From positions 1 through 64,000 of the forward strand of contig CBFICS010000014.1 in the NCBI GenBank assembly GCA_965661055.1: a stretch of DNA of 64,000 nt. Reading direction: 5' to 3'. Source of the stretch: CBFHSF01 sp965661055 (GTDB lineage: Bacteria; Bacteroidota; Bacteroidia; Flavobacteriales; Schleiferiaceae). Below are positions 55,204 through 64,000 of this stretch, one piece after another. Position numbers and translations under genes: made by a program. The notes under the pieces were generated by a model, which saw nothing but the letters and a program-made list of their open reading frames with translations, did no database searches and was not told the origin of the DNA. The number at the start of each line of letters is the position of its first letter. Position 1 is the stretch's first letter.

Positions 55204-55229
55204 TATATAAAATTTTGTCAAAGGTAATG

Positions 55230-55265
55230 GCAAAAAAAAAGCTGCCAAAATTGGCAGCCTTTCTT
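55230..55265 (-). terminator. Intrinsic terminator for the T9SS-exported hydrolase
   Basis: Stem GCTGCCAA/TTGGCAGC with a long T run on the minus strand, after the hydrolase stop and just before the aminotransferase start. Confidence 0.85.
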
Positions 55266-55283
55266 TTTTATTAATTACTTAGA

Positions 55284-56957
55284 TTATTGAACAATAACCT
55301 TGTTTGTATATACACCCTCATTTCCAGAAAGCCTTACAAAGTAAGCTCCAGGAGAAAGATGTTCTACATTTATTCTCAAGTCTCCACCCATAAATCCGTC
55401 TGTAGAATAAACGGTTTTTCCAGTGATGTCGATCATTTCAACACGTAATCCATTTTGAGTTTTTGCATCTTCCCAAGAAATATTTAATATTCCATTTGCA
55501 GGGTTAGGATACATAGTGATTTTTCCTTCTAAAACATCAATCTCTTTTACGCTAATTTGATCATAACCAGGAAGCATTAAAGAAACCATTATTCTAGGAA
55601 TCATATAACCGTTAATGGTATCTAAATAGGTTCTTCCTTGGGAAGGAGACATATTTGGATTAGACACTAAAGAAGCCTGATGAGCTGTTACTGGTGGAGG
55701 TCCAGGGCTTACCACTGCTTGAGCAGTCGGAGAGTTTGGATCCCACCATTCCCAAGGCGAACTTTGGTTTTGGAAAATGGAAGCTCCTATTGGCTTAATT
55801 ACAGGATAGAGTCCTTCAGAGTTTGATCTGATGGTAATATTATTATTAGGTGCTGGATAAATGTAAGCTAACGTTTGACCATATCTGGCTTGAGCAGTCA
55901 TGGTATAGGAATCTACAAAAGTGTAACTGTTGTAAGTGTTATTCCCAAAGTTATTGGCTCTATCAATAAATACATTAGCTCCTTGTACATCCACAACATC
56001 TTCATTGGTAGTTGGAACGATTACTGTTCCTTCGTCAAAAGGAGCAAAAGGATCTCTTACACATTGAAAAGAAACGATGGGTCTATCTCCAGCTTCTAAC
56101 CATGATGTATCAGCTAAAGCTCCACCCGTATTTACTACAAATGCAATATCAGAGTTTTGTCCATTTGGAGCATAAAGGTTTAATAAACCGTTAAACCCTT
56201 CCAAGTTTCCAACCGTGTTTGTATCAACAAAACTTTGACTGGTTAGAGGATTGATAAACTTAGGAATTTCTAATTCTGAAAATTTATCCATTGAATTGTA
56301 TGCTAAAGAAACATATCCACCAGATCCTTGACCATAAAGAATAATTTGCGAAGGATTTACCCCATAGGTAGATGCATTAGCCTTTATTACACGAATCATT
56401 TGCTTTACATCATGAATAGCACGGTATACTGCATTTAACAATGTACCCTTTCGTTCTAATGAAGTTGGTGCGATAGGGTTCCATCCTAAACGGTAAGATA
56501 ATCTCGCCGCTGTGAAACCTCTTTTTGCCCAGCTTGAACATTGTACAATTCCAACCGAATCCGTTTTAGTTCCAGTAGGACCACCATTCAAGGGTGGAGG
56601 TAAAAAGTTTCCTGTGTGTATGTAAACTATCAACGGTCTGCTGGTTAAAGTGTCGCCAGTTGGTTCGTAAAAGTCCATTTTCAAGCTTGTGACCTTTACA
56701 TCAGAGTTTTGATCAGCAGGATCATAGAACTTAGCCGGTATAGGCTGACCCATGGCTAAGGCTGTTTTAATTTCAGTAATGTCAGCACCAACTTGGGTCT
56801 GGTCACTAAAATCAGAAGTCAAAAAATCGATATTGACTCCATATTCAATATCGTTAGTTACTGTAACTGAAGAGAAAACCTCGTCGTGGTATCTCATTTG
56901 TTGTGCAGTAGCCGTAAGACCGAATAGAACGCCAATAGAAAGTAATATTCTTTTCAT
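55284..56957 (-). CDS. T9SS-exported alpha/beta-hydrolase
   Basis: A 557-residue exported protein. A signal peptide (ILLSIGVLFGLTATAQ) comes first. The hydrolase core has PLIVYIHTGNF (oxyanion strand, near 132) and the nucleophile elbow IILYGQGSGGYV, a G-x-S-G-G variant of G-x-S-x-G, near 212. Residues about 480-557 form a T9SS type A sorting domain: ITMYPNPANGILNIS, VEMIDITGKTVYS, LSPGAYFVRLSG and VYTNKVIVQ. It is probably released or fixed at the cell surface. Its substrate is unknown. The next gene upstream is the TonB receptor, 54 bp away. Confidence 0.85.
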   Translation of the reverse strand: MKRILLSIGVLFGLTATAQQMRYHDEVFSSVTVTNDIEYGVNIDFLTSDFSDQTQVGADITEIKTALAMGQPIPAKFYDPADQNSDVKVTSLKMDFYEPTGDTLTSRPLIVYIHTGNFLPPPLNGGPTGTKTDSVGIVQCSSWAKRGFTAARLSYRLGWNPIAPTSLERKGTLLNAVYRAIHDVKQMIRVIKANASTYGVNPSQIILYGQGSGGYVSLAYNSMDKFSELEIPKFINPLTSQSFVDTNTVGNLEGFNGLLNLYAPNGQNSDIAFVVNTGGALADTSWLEAGDRPIVSFQCVRDPFAPFDEGTVIVPTTNEDVVDVQGANVFIDRANNFGNNTYNSYTFVDSYTMTAQARYGQTLAYIYPAPNNNITIRSNSEGLYPVIKPIGASIFQNQSSPWEWWDPNSPTAQAVVSPGPPPVTAHQASLVSNPNMSPSQGRTYLDTINGYMIPRIMVSLMLPGYDQISVKEIDVLEGKITMYPNPANGILNISWEDAKTQNGLRVEMIDITGKTVYSTDGFMGGDLRINVEHLSPGAYFVRLSGNEGVYTNKVIVQ

Positions 56958-57011
56958 AAGACTAGTTTAGATTAATACGTCTTGAAAAATACTAAAAATA
57001 GTTTGATTTAT

Positions 57012-59843
57012 TTACTGTAACTCAAATAATAATGAAACATAAGACAATCTTCCAACGGTGGGTCCACCGTAAACTTGGTAAACTTGATTATTCAATATAT
57101 TAGAAGAACCCACTTTTAATGTAGTGTAATACTTTTTTATAGAATAGCTTACCTGAGCATCTAAAAGCCCATAATCTTCAATGAATCCAGTAAACTGAGG
57201 TGAACCTTCAAAGATGAATCCTTGAACCCATTTATACACTGCGTTAAATCCAAAGGCATGTCCTTCCTTTTTAAAAGGATTGTATCCTCTACCTGAAAAT
57301 CCGATATTAAACTTGTGTTCTGGAGTATTAAAGGCGGGTACGATAGGATCTTTTTCGCCGTCAATAAATAGTTTATTCCAAGAATAGTTTCCATTGATAC
57401 TAAATTCATCAGTCAGATAATAATTAATACCTATGTTAAACCCTTGCGAGGTAACTTGTGTTTTTGAGTTTGCAGAGACCCTAAAGGCCTGAAGGTATTG
57501 TGGAGGGGTTGCTGGGTTATTGTTGGGGAAAAACAACTCTAATCCAAATTGGTACCCGATAAAATCTGTGTACCAATTGTGGTAGTAATTTGCATCCATG
57601 TAGACCTTTTTAAACAAGGTTGTTCTATATCCACCTTCTACGGTAATAACCCTTTCAGGTTTTATAGGGTCAACATCAAAATATTCTAGGTTGTCTCTGT
57701 TCAAGTCTTCTCTGTAGACATTAAAAGATTCAATGCTCACCAATGAGTCATATCCTGTAAGGTTGCCTTTTAAAATCGCTCTACCCACATCATACCTCAA
57801 ATATTGATCTTGTAAGGTTGGATTTCTAATAGCAGAAGAAAGGCTAAATCTCAAGGTATTCTTTTCGTTGATATTATATACCAACGATGCTGCTGGTGAT
57901 ACATTAAAATCGAAGTTTTGGTTTTTATCTACACGTAAGGTTGCAGAAAGCTTAAAGGTCTCTCCTTTAAACTTTTTATCTATTCCCGAATAAAATCCAT
58001 ATTCTGAATTTATTATGGTTCTAATCGTGGTATCTGTTACAAATACTCCGTTTTCTAATCGACTGGTAAGTACAAGTTCATCAAAAATATTTCCTCTTGA
58101 ATTAGGACGATATTGTCTAAAGTTCCCTCCTATTCTAATATCTCCCCAACTAGGGTGAAATTGATATTCTCCCATAATGTGGTACAAGGCTGATTTATCA
58201 TAAAACTTAGATCCACCCTCTGCAAAGGTTTTTGAAGTAACGCTTTTCTTCAAAGCTTCATATTCTGGAGTACCTGGTTCAGGCGTGTCAAATGAAATGC
58301 TATTAACTGCATCTAACACATTTTGATGCCATTCTTTAAGCTTGTAATTGTACTTTTTTAAACTGTCTTGGTAAGGTCCATTATACCAATCTTCAATAGA
58401 CATGCCGGGGAAATCTGCCGGAGTACCTGTGAGAGCCAAAGTAGAGTCTCCGTACCTAAATCCGAAACTGGCACTGTTCCAAGCATTTTTATACTGATTG
58501 TTCCAAGTGGTATTAGAGCCAATGGCTTCATTCATTTTAAAAGCCGTCAATACAGCATCATAAGACTCACCCGCATCTTCGTTGGTTGCGTACGCTCTAA
58601 TAAAGAACTTGTTCTCCTTTTTTAGTTCAATAATGTTTTGAAAGAACTGAATACCCTTTAGACTAAAGCGATTTTCACCTTGGTATACCGTAGTACCTGT
58701 ACCATAATTAAAATTATAGCTCAATTCTAACTCAGGTGAAAACTTGTAATACAATCCTAGGTTGGTCTTAAGGTTTTTAGTGCCATAGTCAACTAAGTCA
58801 ATTTCATTAAACCCTGAACGATAAAACTTTCCAAGACCCGAGGTGCCTCGATCTACAGAAGAACTAATGTCTCTATAGTCATTACCACCCGCTAGGTCTT
58901 CATCACCATAAATGTTAATGGCATCAAACCTACCTGGATTATTTTCAGAGTCAGTAGACTCATAAATGGGTCGATAATTGTCTGCTACCCAATCGTCAGC
59001 GCGTAAATAATAGACATTAATTTTGTAAGCAAAATTGTCATAATCAACCTTACCGATTTTATACGAATCAGCCCAGCGTATGGCTCCTTCAAACAAATTT
59101 CGGTCTCCTCCTTTTATGCTTGTAGACAAACCTTGAAAAATAAACGGACTTTTGGTATTCATCGAAATTACCCCGTTAAAAGCCCCGGGACCATAAAAAG
59201 CAGAACTCGCTCCTGCAATAATGTCTACACTTTTTATGTCTAATTCTGAAGCCCCCAAGAAATTCCCCAAACTAAAGTTTAATCCTGGTGCCTGATTATC
59301 AACTCCATCAATTATTTGGAGCGACCTTACCGGTGAAGTTGAATTAAATCCACGGGTATTTATTACTTTAAATCCTATGGAAGCTGAGGTGAGATCTACC
59401 CCTTTTAAGTTTCCTAACCCTTCGTAAAAGGAAGGAGCCGGCGTTTCTTTAATGGCTAAAATATCTAGTGCCTCTACGGTTAGTGCTGAATTTCTTTGCT
59501 TTTCGCTAAGACGTTGTTCAACTACACTTACTTCTGATAGAATTTCTGAATCTTTTGCCAAGTAAACCTTAAGACTGTTGGTTGCCTTATCCACTTTTAC
59601 CTCTTGAGTTTCTAACCCGATAAAAGAAACCTCTAACACAGCAGGTAGTCCTTTGGTCAATGTAATGGTGAATTTTCCATCTAAGTCTGTGGAGGTTCCG
59701 TTTTTTGTACCCTTCTCTACAATGTTCGCTCCCAAAACAGTAGAATTATCTGTTTTATCAATAACAACTCCGGAAATGACTTGAGACCAAGTAGTTACCG
59801 ACAAAAAAAGACAAAAAACTGTGATCGGTATTATTTTACGCAT
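57012..59843 (-). CDS. TonB-dependent receptor with carboxypeptidase-like regulatory N-domain
   Basis: A 943-residue outer-membrane receptor. After the signal peptide (FCLFLSVTTWSQ) come a CarboxypepD_reg-like domain (about 22-95, GVVIDKTDNSTVLGANIVEKGT), a plug domain (about 115-235, with LQIIDGVDNQAPG and AGASSAFYGPGAFNGVISM), and a 22-stranded barrel to the C-terminal FELQ. The substrate is unknown, and there is no SusD homologue adjacent, so it is not a standard polysaccharide utilisation pair. It shares a minus-strand run with the T9SS hydrolase. Confidence 0.94.
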   Translation of the reverse strand: MRKIIPITVFCLFLSVTTWSQVISGVVIDKTDNSTVLGANIVEKGTKNGTSTDLDGKFTITLTKGLPAVLEVSFIGLETQEVKVDKATNSLKVYLAKDSEILSEVSVVEQRLSEKQRNSALTVEALDILAIKETPAPSFYEGLGNLKGVDLTSASIGFKVINTRGFNSTSPVRSLQIIDGVDNQAPGLNFSLGNFLGASELDIKSVDIIAGASSAFYGPGAFNGVISMNTKSPFIFQGLSTSIKGGDRNLFEGAIRWADSYKIGKVDYDNFAYKINVYYLRADDWVADNYRPIYESTDSENNPGRFDAINIYGDEDLAGGNDYRDISSSVDRGTSGLGKFYRSGFNEIDLVDYGTKNLKTNLGLYYKFSPELELSYNFNYGTGTTVYQGENRFSLKGIQFFQNIIELKKENKFFIRAYATNEDAGESYDAVLTAFKMNEAIGSNTTWNNQYKNAWNSASFGFRYGDSTLALTGTPADFPGMSIEDWYNGPYQDSLKKYNYKLKEWHQNVLDAVNSISFDTPEPGTPEYEALKKSVTSKTFAEGGSKFYDKSALYHIMGEYQFHPSWGDIRIGGNFRQYRPNSRGNIFDELVLTSRLENGVFVTDTTIRTIINSEYGFYSGIDKKFKGETFKLSATLRVDKNQNFDFNVSPAASLVYNINEKNTLRFSLSSAIRNPTLQDQYLRYDVGRAILKGNLTGYDSLVSIESFNVYREDLNRDNLEYFDVDPIKPERVITVEGGYRTTLFKKVYMDANYYHNWYTDFIGYQFGLELFFPNNNPATPPQYLQAFRVSANSKTQVTSQGFNIGINYYLTDEFSINGNYSWNKLFIDGEKDPIVPAFNTPEHKFNIGFSGRGYNPFKKEGHAFGFNAVYKWVQGFIFEGSPQFTGFIEDYGLLDAQVSYSIKKYYTTLKVGSSNILNNQVYQVYGGPTVGRLSYVSLLFELQ

Positions 59844-59899
59844 AATTTGGTTTTATCTATCGTTTAAAACTATAAAAAAAAAGCATTTCTATGAAGGGA

Positions 59900-59907
59900 T
59901 ATTTTTG
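59900..59907 (+). promoter_or_regulatory. Candidate -7 element (TATTTTTG) for the GT2 gene
   Basis: A full TAnnTTTG match 29 bp before the start codon. No certain -33 element was seen. Confidence 0.4.
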
Positions 59908-59936
59908 GTTATTTTCGCACCAAATATGGTTTACCT

Positions 59937-60692
59937 ATGATTAAAGGAAAAAAAGTTGTTGTTGTTTTACCTGCTTACAATGCTGAGAAAACATTAGAAA
60001 GAACCTACGCCGAAATTCCGTTTGACATTGTTGATGAAGTGGTTTTAACCGACGACAAAAGTTCTGACAACACGGTTAAAGTGGCCAAAGACCTAGGGGT
60101 AAATCATATTATTGTTCACGACACCAACAAGGGTTACGGGGGCAATCAAAAAAGTTGTTACAACAAAGCGTTAGAAATTGGTGGTGACATTATTATCATG
60201 CTTCACCCTGACTATCAGTATACCCCTCAATTAATTGAGAGTATGGCATATTTAATTGCCAACGGCCTTTACCCTACTGTTTTAGGATCTAGAATTTTAG
60301 GTATGGGCGCTTTGCGCGGAGGAATGCCTTGGTATAAATATGTGGCTAACCGTATTTTGACCCTAACCCAAAATATTCTTTTAAAGCAAAAACTATCTGA
60401 ATACCACACGGGTTATAGAGCCTTTTCTAGAGAGGTATTAGAAACCATCAACTACAATATCAATTCGGACGATTTTGTATTTGACAATCAAATGTTAGGG
60501 CAAATCTTTTACAAGGGATTTGAAATAGCAGAAATAACCTGCCCAACAAAATACTTTGAAGAAGCTTCTTCTATTAACCTAAAAAGAAGTTCCATTTACG
60601 GATTGGGAGTTTTAAAGGTATCGGTTCAATACAGATTGGCAAAGTGGGGATTGATAAAACCAACCTACTTGGTTTCAAAGCCCGGAAAGTAA
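59937..60692 (+). CDS. Family 2 glycosyltransferase
   Basis: A 251-residue GT2 enzyme. VVVLPAYNAEKTLERTY is the nucleotide strand, VLTDDKSSDNT holds the metal-binding DDxSxD-like motif, and MLHPDYQYTPQL and EYHTGYRAFSREVLE are typical of polyprenyl-phosphate mannose or glucose transferases. No membrane helix follows. A short upstream ATG at 59926 hits a stop after four codons, so 59937 is used. It may supply activated sugar for the GT39-type enzyme on the other strand. Confidence 0.9.
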   Translation: MIKGKKVVVVLPAYNAEKTLERTYAEIPFDIVDEVVLTDDKSSDNTVKVAKDLGVNHIIVHDTNKGYGGNQKSCYNKALEIGGDIIIMLHPDYQYTPQLIESMAYLIANGLYPTVLGSRILGMGALRGGMPWYKYVANRILTLTQNILLKQKLSEYHTGYRAFSREVLETINYNINSDDFVFDNQMLGQIFYKGFEIAEITCPTKYFEEASSINLKRSSIYGLGVLKVSVQYRLAKWGLIKPTYLVSKPGK

Positions 60693-62351
60693 TTACTCGG
60701 GCATCCTCTTAAAGAAGTAGAATCCGTTTTTGTGATATAGCTCTTCAAATTGAGGCATGGTTTCTTTAACCTCTTTGGCTTGATTTACTTTACAAGACAT
60801 GTAAACAGGCTTATCAATGTCTCCAGAGTAAAGCCATTCTTTGTTGGGATAATTTTCATTTTCATGAGGCATTACCTTAGCATACCAAAGAGGTGCATAA
60901 CTCTTATATCCATAAGTGGTTACGTAAACGTCTTGCCCTACTAGTCCTTCCCAAAATTCAATATTTGCACGTTGAGAATAGCCCTCAATCTTTCCAATAA
61001 ACCCAAAGAGTGTGAACTGAACCCAAAGTGCATTGGCAAAGAGAAGCCACTTAATAGAGCGGTTTGGTGCTGATTTTTTTAGGTAAAAAAACATGATGAA
61101 TCCTACCAATAAAAAAAGACTTACAAGAGACTCCCAACCCGTCCAAACAACAATTGCCTCTAGATTTTGAGCCGCAAAAGGATCGTTTTGCATCAAAGGC
61201 TTTAAAACATTAATATCTCTGCCAATAAAAGGAAGAACTGTAGTAATTAAAAATGCTATGCCGCCCGTAAATATCAAAAGAAAAGTCATCCACCCCTTCC
61301 ACTCTACTTTCCCTTTTATCCATGCAATAGCCGTTGATGCGGCTAAATATGTCAACGGAAAATAGGCCAATGACGAATAGTGAATAATCTTGCTTTTCAC
61401 AATAGTGAACAAGATTAACACTACCCAAAACAAGGTCGTCATCCACAATTTCATTTCTCTCTTGCCGGGATCCTTTTCTTTGCTCACCAAGGCTTTTATG
61501 GCAAATACACTGGCAGGAAAACATCCCAACAGCAAAACCACAAAATGATATCCAGGAAATCCACCATGACCTGCATCTGGAGTACTAAAAAGTTCCCATT
61601 GTCTAATCGTGAATTCTATAAAAAACTTAGGACCGTTTACCAAAAAGTCTATTCCATACCAAATACCAGTAACGCCAATAGTTATTGCAGTATAGATAAT
61701 GAAGTTAATGGGTGAAATGAAAAACCTAAACCTCTTTACCGAGAAAATCACCCCGAGCACTAACCCCGTAATTAAAAATGCTGCAGGCCCTTTAGTTAGG
61801 ATAGCTAGTCCTGTAGATACTCCTGCTAAAATTAAATAATAGGTAGCCGATTTTGAAAGAGAAACGCCCTCAGAACCATTCTTTTTCCAAGAATGTAGTA
61901 TGAGTCCGTAAATTCCTAAAAAGATAAAAAAGTTGAAAACTGGATCAATAATCCCCGATTTAAAATATAGGTGAGGCAAAATAGACCCGAAGTAAAACAA
62001 GGCCCAGAAAAAGCCAAAACGCGCATTGTGTATTCTTGCTCCGATAAGGTAAACAAGAACTAGAGATAAGACCCCAAACAAGGCATTTGGAAACCTTGCG
62101 GCATACTCACCTACCCCAAATAAATTCATAGATAAGGCCTGTAACCAAAAGAACAAAGGTGGCTTTTCAGTAAAAACCTCATAGTCTATATGAGGCTCTA
62201 GGTAGTTCCCTGTAACCAGCATTTCTCTTGCTATCTCAGCAAAATTAATTTCATCCCAATCAAAAAGATGTACACCCCCTAAAAAAGGAAAGAAAAAAAT
62301 GGCTGCTAAAATAGCAAAGTACCAAGCGCTAGTTTTAAAGAAATTACCCAT
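60693..62351 (-). CDS. Family 39 membrane glycosyltransferase (ArnT/PMT-like)
   Basis: A 552-residue protein with about 12 membrane helices. The first loop contains HLFDWDEINFAEIAREML with the DE-type acidic pair of GT-C enzymes, and EKPPLFFWLQALSMNLFG follows. The C-terminal about 80 residues are soluble. It likely moves a sugar from a polyprenyl phosphate to lipid A, a protein or other glycan, but the acceptor is unknown. It is convergent with the GT2 gene and directly adjacent. Confidence 0.88.
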   Translation of the reverse strand: MGNFFKTSAWYFAILAAIFFFPFLGGVHLFDWDEINFAEIAREMLVTGNYLEPHIDYEVFTEKPPLFFWLQALSMNLFGVGEYAARFPNALFGVLSLVLVYLIGARIHNARFGFFWALFYFGSILPHLYFKSGIIDPVFNFFIFLGIYGLILHSWKKNGSEGVSLSKSATYYLILAGVSTGLAILTKGPAAFLITGLVLGVIFSVKRFRFFISPINFIIYTAITIGVTGIWYGIDFLVNGPKFFIEFTIRQWELFSTPDAGHGGFPGYHFVVLLLGCFPASVFAIKALVSKEKDPGKREMKLWMTTLFWVVLILFTIVKSKIIHYSSLAYFPLTYLAASTAIAWIKGKVEWKGWMTFLLIFTGGIAFLITTVLPFIGRDINVLKPLMQNDPFAAQNLEAIVVWTGWESLVSLFLLVGFIMFFYLKKSAPNRSIKWLLFANALWVQFTLFGFIGKIEGYSQRANIEFWEGLVGQDVYVTTYGYKSYAPLWYAKVMPHENENYPNKEWLYSGDIDKPVYMSCKVNQAKEVKETMPQFEELYHKNGFYFFKRMPE

Positions 62352-62373
62352 TTAGACTAAATCTCAAAGGTTC

Positions 62374-62991
62374 CTAAAGTTTATTGTCTATCCACTTTGT
62401 TTTGATCTGTTCAGCGGTCAGGGCTCCTAAATAAGAAATAACCAACCCAAGAGCCATACCGGCCCAAACATCAATTAGAAAATGCTGATTCAAATACACT
62501 CTACTATAACCAACCGCAATGGCAATTATGAAAAGTGGAATTCTCAACCATTCGTGTTTTTTTGAAACCAATAGGGCCAAAATCCCGTAAAAGGCAAAGG
62601 CCGCTGTGGTGTGACCTGAAGGAAATGAATTTATCATGTGCATCTTTACCCCATCAACAAATTCTAGGCTACCTTCAGGAAAATACTTAGCAGGTCTAGG
62701 AGCACCAGAAAATACAATTTGCTTTAAAAAAGCAGTGGATATTAAGGTATATAGGGCTGTAAATAAAATAGCGAAAAAATCCCTAAAGCGAATCCACAAA
62801 AAAATTATTCCAAAGGCAAAGATAGCCCCATCACCTAAGTGAGTCAGGTATGGAACCAAGGTGTTTCCCAGGGGAAAATGAACCTTGTTAAACGCCAATT
62901 GAATTTCTGATCTAGTAAATGTGGCAAGCACACTTCCAATAACCGCCCAAAATAAAACCGTTAAGACAAAAAAACTATTCGGTTTTTTCAT
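62374..62991 (-). CDS. PAP2-family membrane phosphatase
   Basis: A 205-residue membrane protein with about five helices and all three catalytic motifs of the PAP2 family: KQIVFSGAPRPAKYFP (K-x6-RP), SFPSGHTTAAF (PSGH) and GYSRVYLNQHFLIDVWAG (SR-x5-H-x3-D). It should remove phosphate from lipid substrates, such as undecaprenyl pyrophosphate or a lipid A phosphate. It lies between the GT39 gene and the START-like gene. Confidence 0.93.
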   Translation of the reverse strand: MKKPNSFFVLTVLFWAVIGSVLATFTRSEIQLAFNKVHFPLGNTLVPYLTHLGDGAIFAFGIIFLWIRFRDFFAILFTALYTLISTAFLKQIVFSGAPRPAKYFPEGSLEFVDGVKMHMINSFPSGHTTAAFAFYGILALLVSKKHEWLRIPLFIIAIAVGYSRVYLNQHFLIDVWAGMALGLVISYLGALTAEQIKTKWIDNKL

Positions 62992-62993
62992 TA

Positions 62994-63383
62994 TTACGAC
63001 CCAATGGTGTGTAAAAGTTCGTTAACCTGACTATTCCATAACAACTTAGATTCTTCTAATTCATCTTCTTCGGCGAAGTCAGTTACGATTAAGCTTACGT
63101 CATTGGTTAAGTCATCAACGACTATTCTAAATTCAAAAAAGGTTTTTAGTCCTTCTTCTGCATCTGCATCCCAAATAAAACGAATGTGCTTTTCAGCTTT
63201 CTTAGAAATTAATTTTGCTGACTCTTCCGAATCACCCCAAAAGAAGGTAAACTTCTCTCCTCTACTGTTTACATCATCACAAAACCAGTCACTTAGACCG
63301 CTAGGAGTGGACAAAAATGGAAAAAGCATTTTAGGTGAAGCCTTAACCGGAAATTCTAATTCGTATTTAATTTTATCAGACAT
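62994..63383 (-). CDS. START-like (SRPBCC) domain protein
   Basis: A 129-residue cytoplasmic protein. YELEFPVKASPKMLFPFLSTPSGLSDWFCDDVNS and the later FEFRIVVDDLTNDVSLIVTDFAEE fit the START-like/AHSA1 hydrophobic-cavity fold of the Bacteroidota START-like group. The ligand is unknown. It may lie in one operon with the PAP2 gene; the two are separated by two bases. Confidence 0.87.
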   Translation of the reverse strand: MSDKIKYELEFPVKASPKMLFPFLSTPSGLSDWFCDDVNSRGEKFTFFWGDSEESAKLISKKAEKHIRFIWDADAEEGLKTFFEFRIVVDDLTNDVSLIVTDFAEEDELEESKLLWNSQVNELLHTIGS

Positions 63384-63530
63384 GGTAATATACTATTGAA
63401 AGGTCGCAATATATATAAAAAACTGAACTGAAACACTTTTAGATTTAAAGGATATACTACATTTTTCAACCATGATAATGTGGAATTTTAGAAAATTTAA
63501 ATCCTTTTAAAATATTTATTTCAAATCGGT

Positions 63531-63559
63531 TTGAAAAAACGGATTTTGATTTATATTTG
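63531..63559 (+). promoter_or_regulatory. Promoter of tRNA-Met
   Basis: TTG at 63531-63533, an 18-bp spacer and TATATTTG at 63552-63559, 18 bp before the mature tRNA. Confidence 0.75.
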
Positions 63560-63577
63560 CCACCCCAAACAGGAAAT

Positions 63578-63651
63578 GGCGAGGTAGCTCAGTTGGTTAG
63601 AGCGCAGGATTCATAACCCTGAGGTCACGGGTTCAACTCCCGTCCTCGCTA
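63578..63651 (+). tRNA. tRNA-Met (CAT anticodon, elongator type)
   Basis: A 74-base cloverleaf: acceptor GGCGAGG with CCTCGCT (first pair is G-U), D arm GCTCAGTTGGTTAGAGC, anticodon CAT at 63612-63614, T arm ACGGGTTCAACTCCCGT and discriminator A. The 3' CCA is not encoded. The first pair and the anticodon stem do not show initiator features (no C-A mismatch, no GGG stem). A tRNA-Ile with modified CAT is possible in principle but the sequence suits elongator Met. Confidence 0.95.
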
Positions 63652-63656
63652 CAAGA

Positions 63657-63686
63657 AAAGCCGATACAAATGTATCGGCTTTTTTA
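63657..63686 (+). terminator. Intrinsic terminator after tRNA-Met
   Basis: Stem AAAAGCCGATAC/GTATCGGCTTTT with an AAAT loop and T run. It also faces the end of the convergent HipA-like gene. Confidence 0.88.
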
Positions 63687-63726
63687 TTTGAGTAATCTGC
63701 CAATCTACTAACCATTGGAAGCAAGC

Positions 63727-64000
63727 CTAAATCTCTGGAAACGTACCTTTTATTCTTTCAATAAGCACATTTTCAACTCCTCTTTTTGCAGCCCATTGAT
63801 CAAACTTTGATATGGCTTTTTGAACCTCTTGAATAATTCCTTTGGCCTTTTTTATGTTCATCGTTTTGGCCACCTTTAGCAAGTCCTGCAAGGTGATTTG
63901 ATCTCTTTTGCCATTTATACTCAATGCATGCTGACTAGCCCATACACTATCTGGCCTATAGGCATGGCAAATATCATAGGCAGGAGAAAGCCTCCACCCA
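63727..64000 (-). CDS. HipA-family Ser/Thr kinase, C-terminal fragment (runs off window)
   Basis: Only the last 90 or so residues are inside the window, and the reading frame stays open to the right edge. WRLSPAYDICHAYRP is the conserved HipA W-x-LSPAYD stretch, followed by QHALSINGKRDQITLQDLL (the SxNGK segment) and a helical end (AISKFDQWAAKRGVE). HipA kinases phosphorylate glutamyl-tRNA synthetase or other targets and pair with a HipB antitoxin. The antitoxin and the kinase core lie beyond the edge, so activity cannot be judged. Confidence 0.85.
   Translation of the reverse strand, partial: GWRLSPAYDICHAYRPDSVWASQHALSINGKRDQITLQDLLKVAKTMNIKKAKGIIQEVQKAISKFDQWAAKRGVENVLIERIKGTFPEI

Noticed and set aside
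63578..63651. Initiator tRNA or tRNA-Ile(CAT)
   Set aside because: The first pair and anticodon stem lack initiator features, and the acceptor differs from the usual Ile2 pattern. Elongator Met remains the best call.

Overview
The window looks like a chromosomal segment of a Bacteroidota bacterium, most likely in Flavobacteriales. The evidence is low GC, TonB-dependent receptor with a carboxypeptidase-like regulatory N-terminus, a type IX secretion (T9SS) C-terminal sorting domain, DUF5723 and OmpA/PD40 envelope proteins, promoters of the form TTG-N18-20-TAnnTTTG, almost no Shine-Dalgarno signals, and flavobacterial-type housekeeping genes. I see no insertion sequence, prophage, CRISPR array or rRNA. 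There is one tRNA (Met, CAT). The genes are dense, often overlap by 1-17 bp, and several convergent pairs share stop codons.

Layout. 1-3250: a signalling island with an E1/ThiF-like adenylating enzyme, a GNAT enzyme resembling LuxI/FeeM N-acyltransferases and the N-terminal part of a 7TMR-DISM-type sensor in one overlapping minus-strand operon; a stand-alone receiver protein is divergent from it. This is the best candidate for an undescribed system. 3236-11763: HI0933-type flavoprotein, bile-acid/Na+ symporter family transporter, PlsC-like acyltransferase, ACT-like protein, zinc-ribbon protein, short SSB, two M14 carboxypeptidases around an XRE regulator, and a small outer-membrane barrel. 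11773-18435: esterase, a gene-poor stretch with two related structured RNA/terminator elements, sucC, LolD-like ATPase, TIGR02757 protein, NAD(P)-binding protein, rhomboid protease and RarA.

18488-24292: an envelope cluster with two lipoproteins, DUF5723 and a PorE-like OmpA protein. 24399-28852: Fur regulator, purA, OstA-like protein and a thioredoxin-fold protein. 28849-36609: MazG-like pyrophosphohydrolase, small membrane protein, acyl-CoA hydrolase/CoA transferase, DUF6580, degenerate CobT homologue, HMG-CoA lyase, pyrD, smpB, pcm and a Gfo/Idh/MocA oxidoreductase. 36614-41073: lipoprotein, polyprenyl-phosphate sugar transferase, 3-hydroxyacyl-CoA dehydrogenase and an exported C1 peptidase.

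41109-49753: DUF493, Mpo1-like protein and the RDD - SpoIIM (fused) - DUF4129 - DUF4350 - MoxR - DUF58 - NTPase locus. 49746-53025: recQ, fmt and HU. 53073-63383: pdxH, YqgE/AlgH, class IV aminotransferase, T9SS-exported hydrolase, TonB receptor, two glycosyltransferases, PAP2 phosphatase and a START-like protein. 63578-64000: tRNA-Met and the C-terminal end of a HipA-family kinase running off the edge.

All family calls are from reading the sequence; no database search was run. Where the first possible start gave an implausible N-terminus, I moved it and say so.
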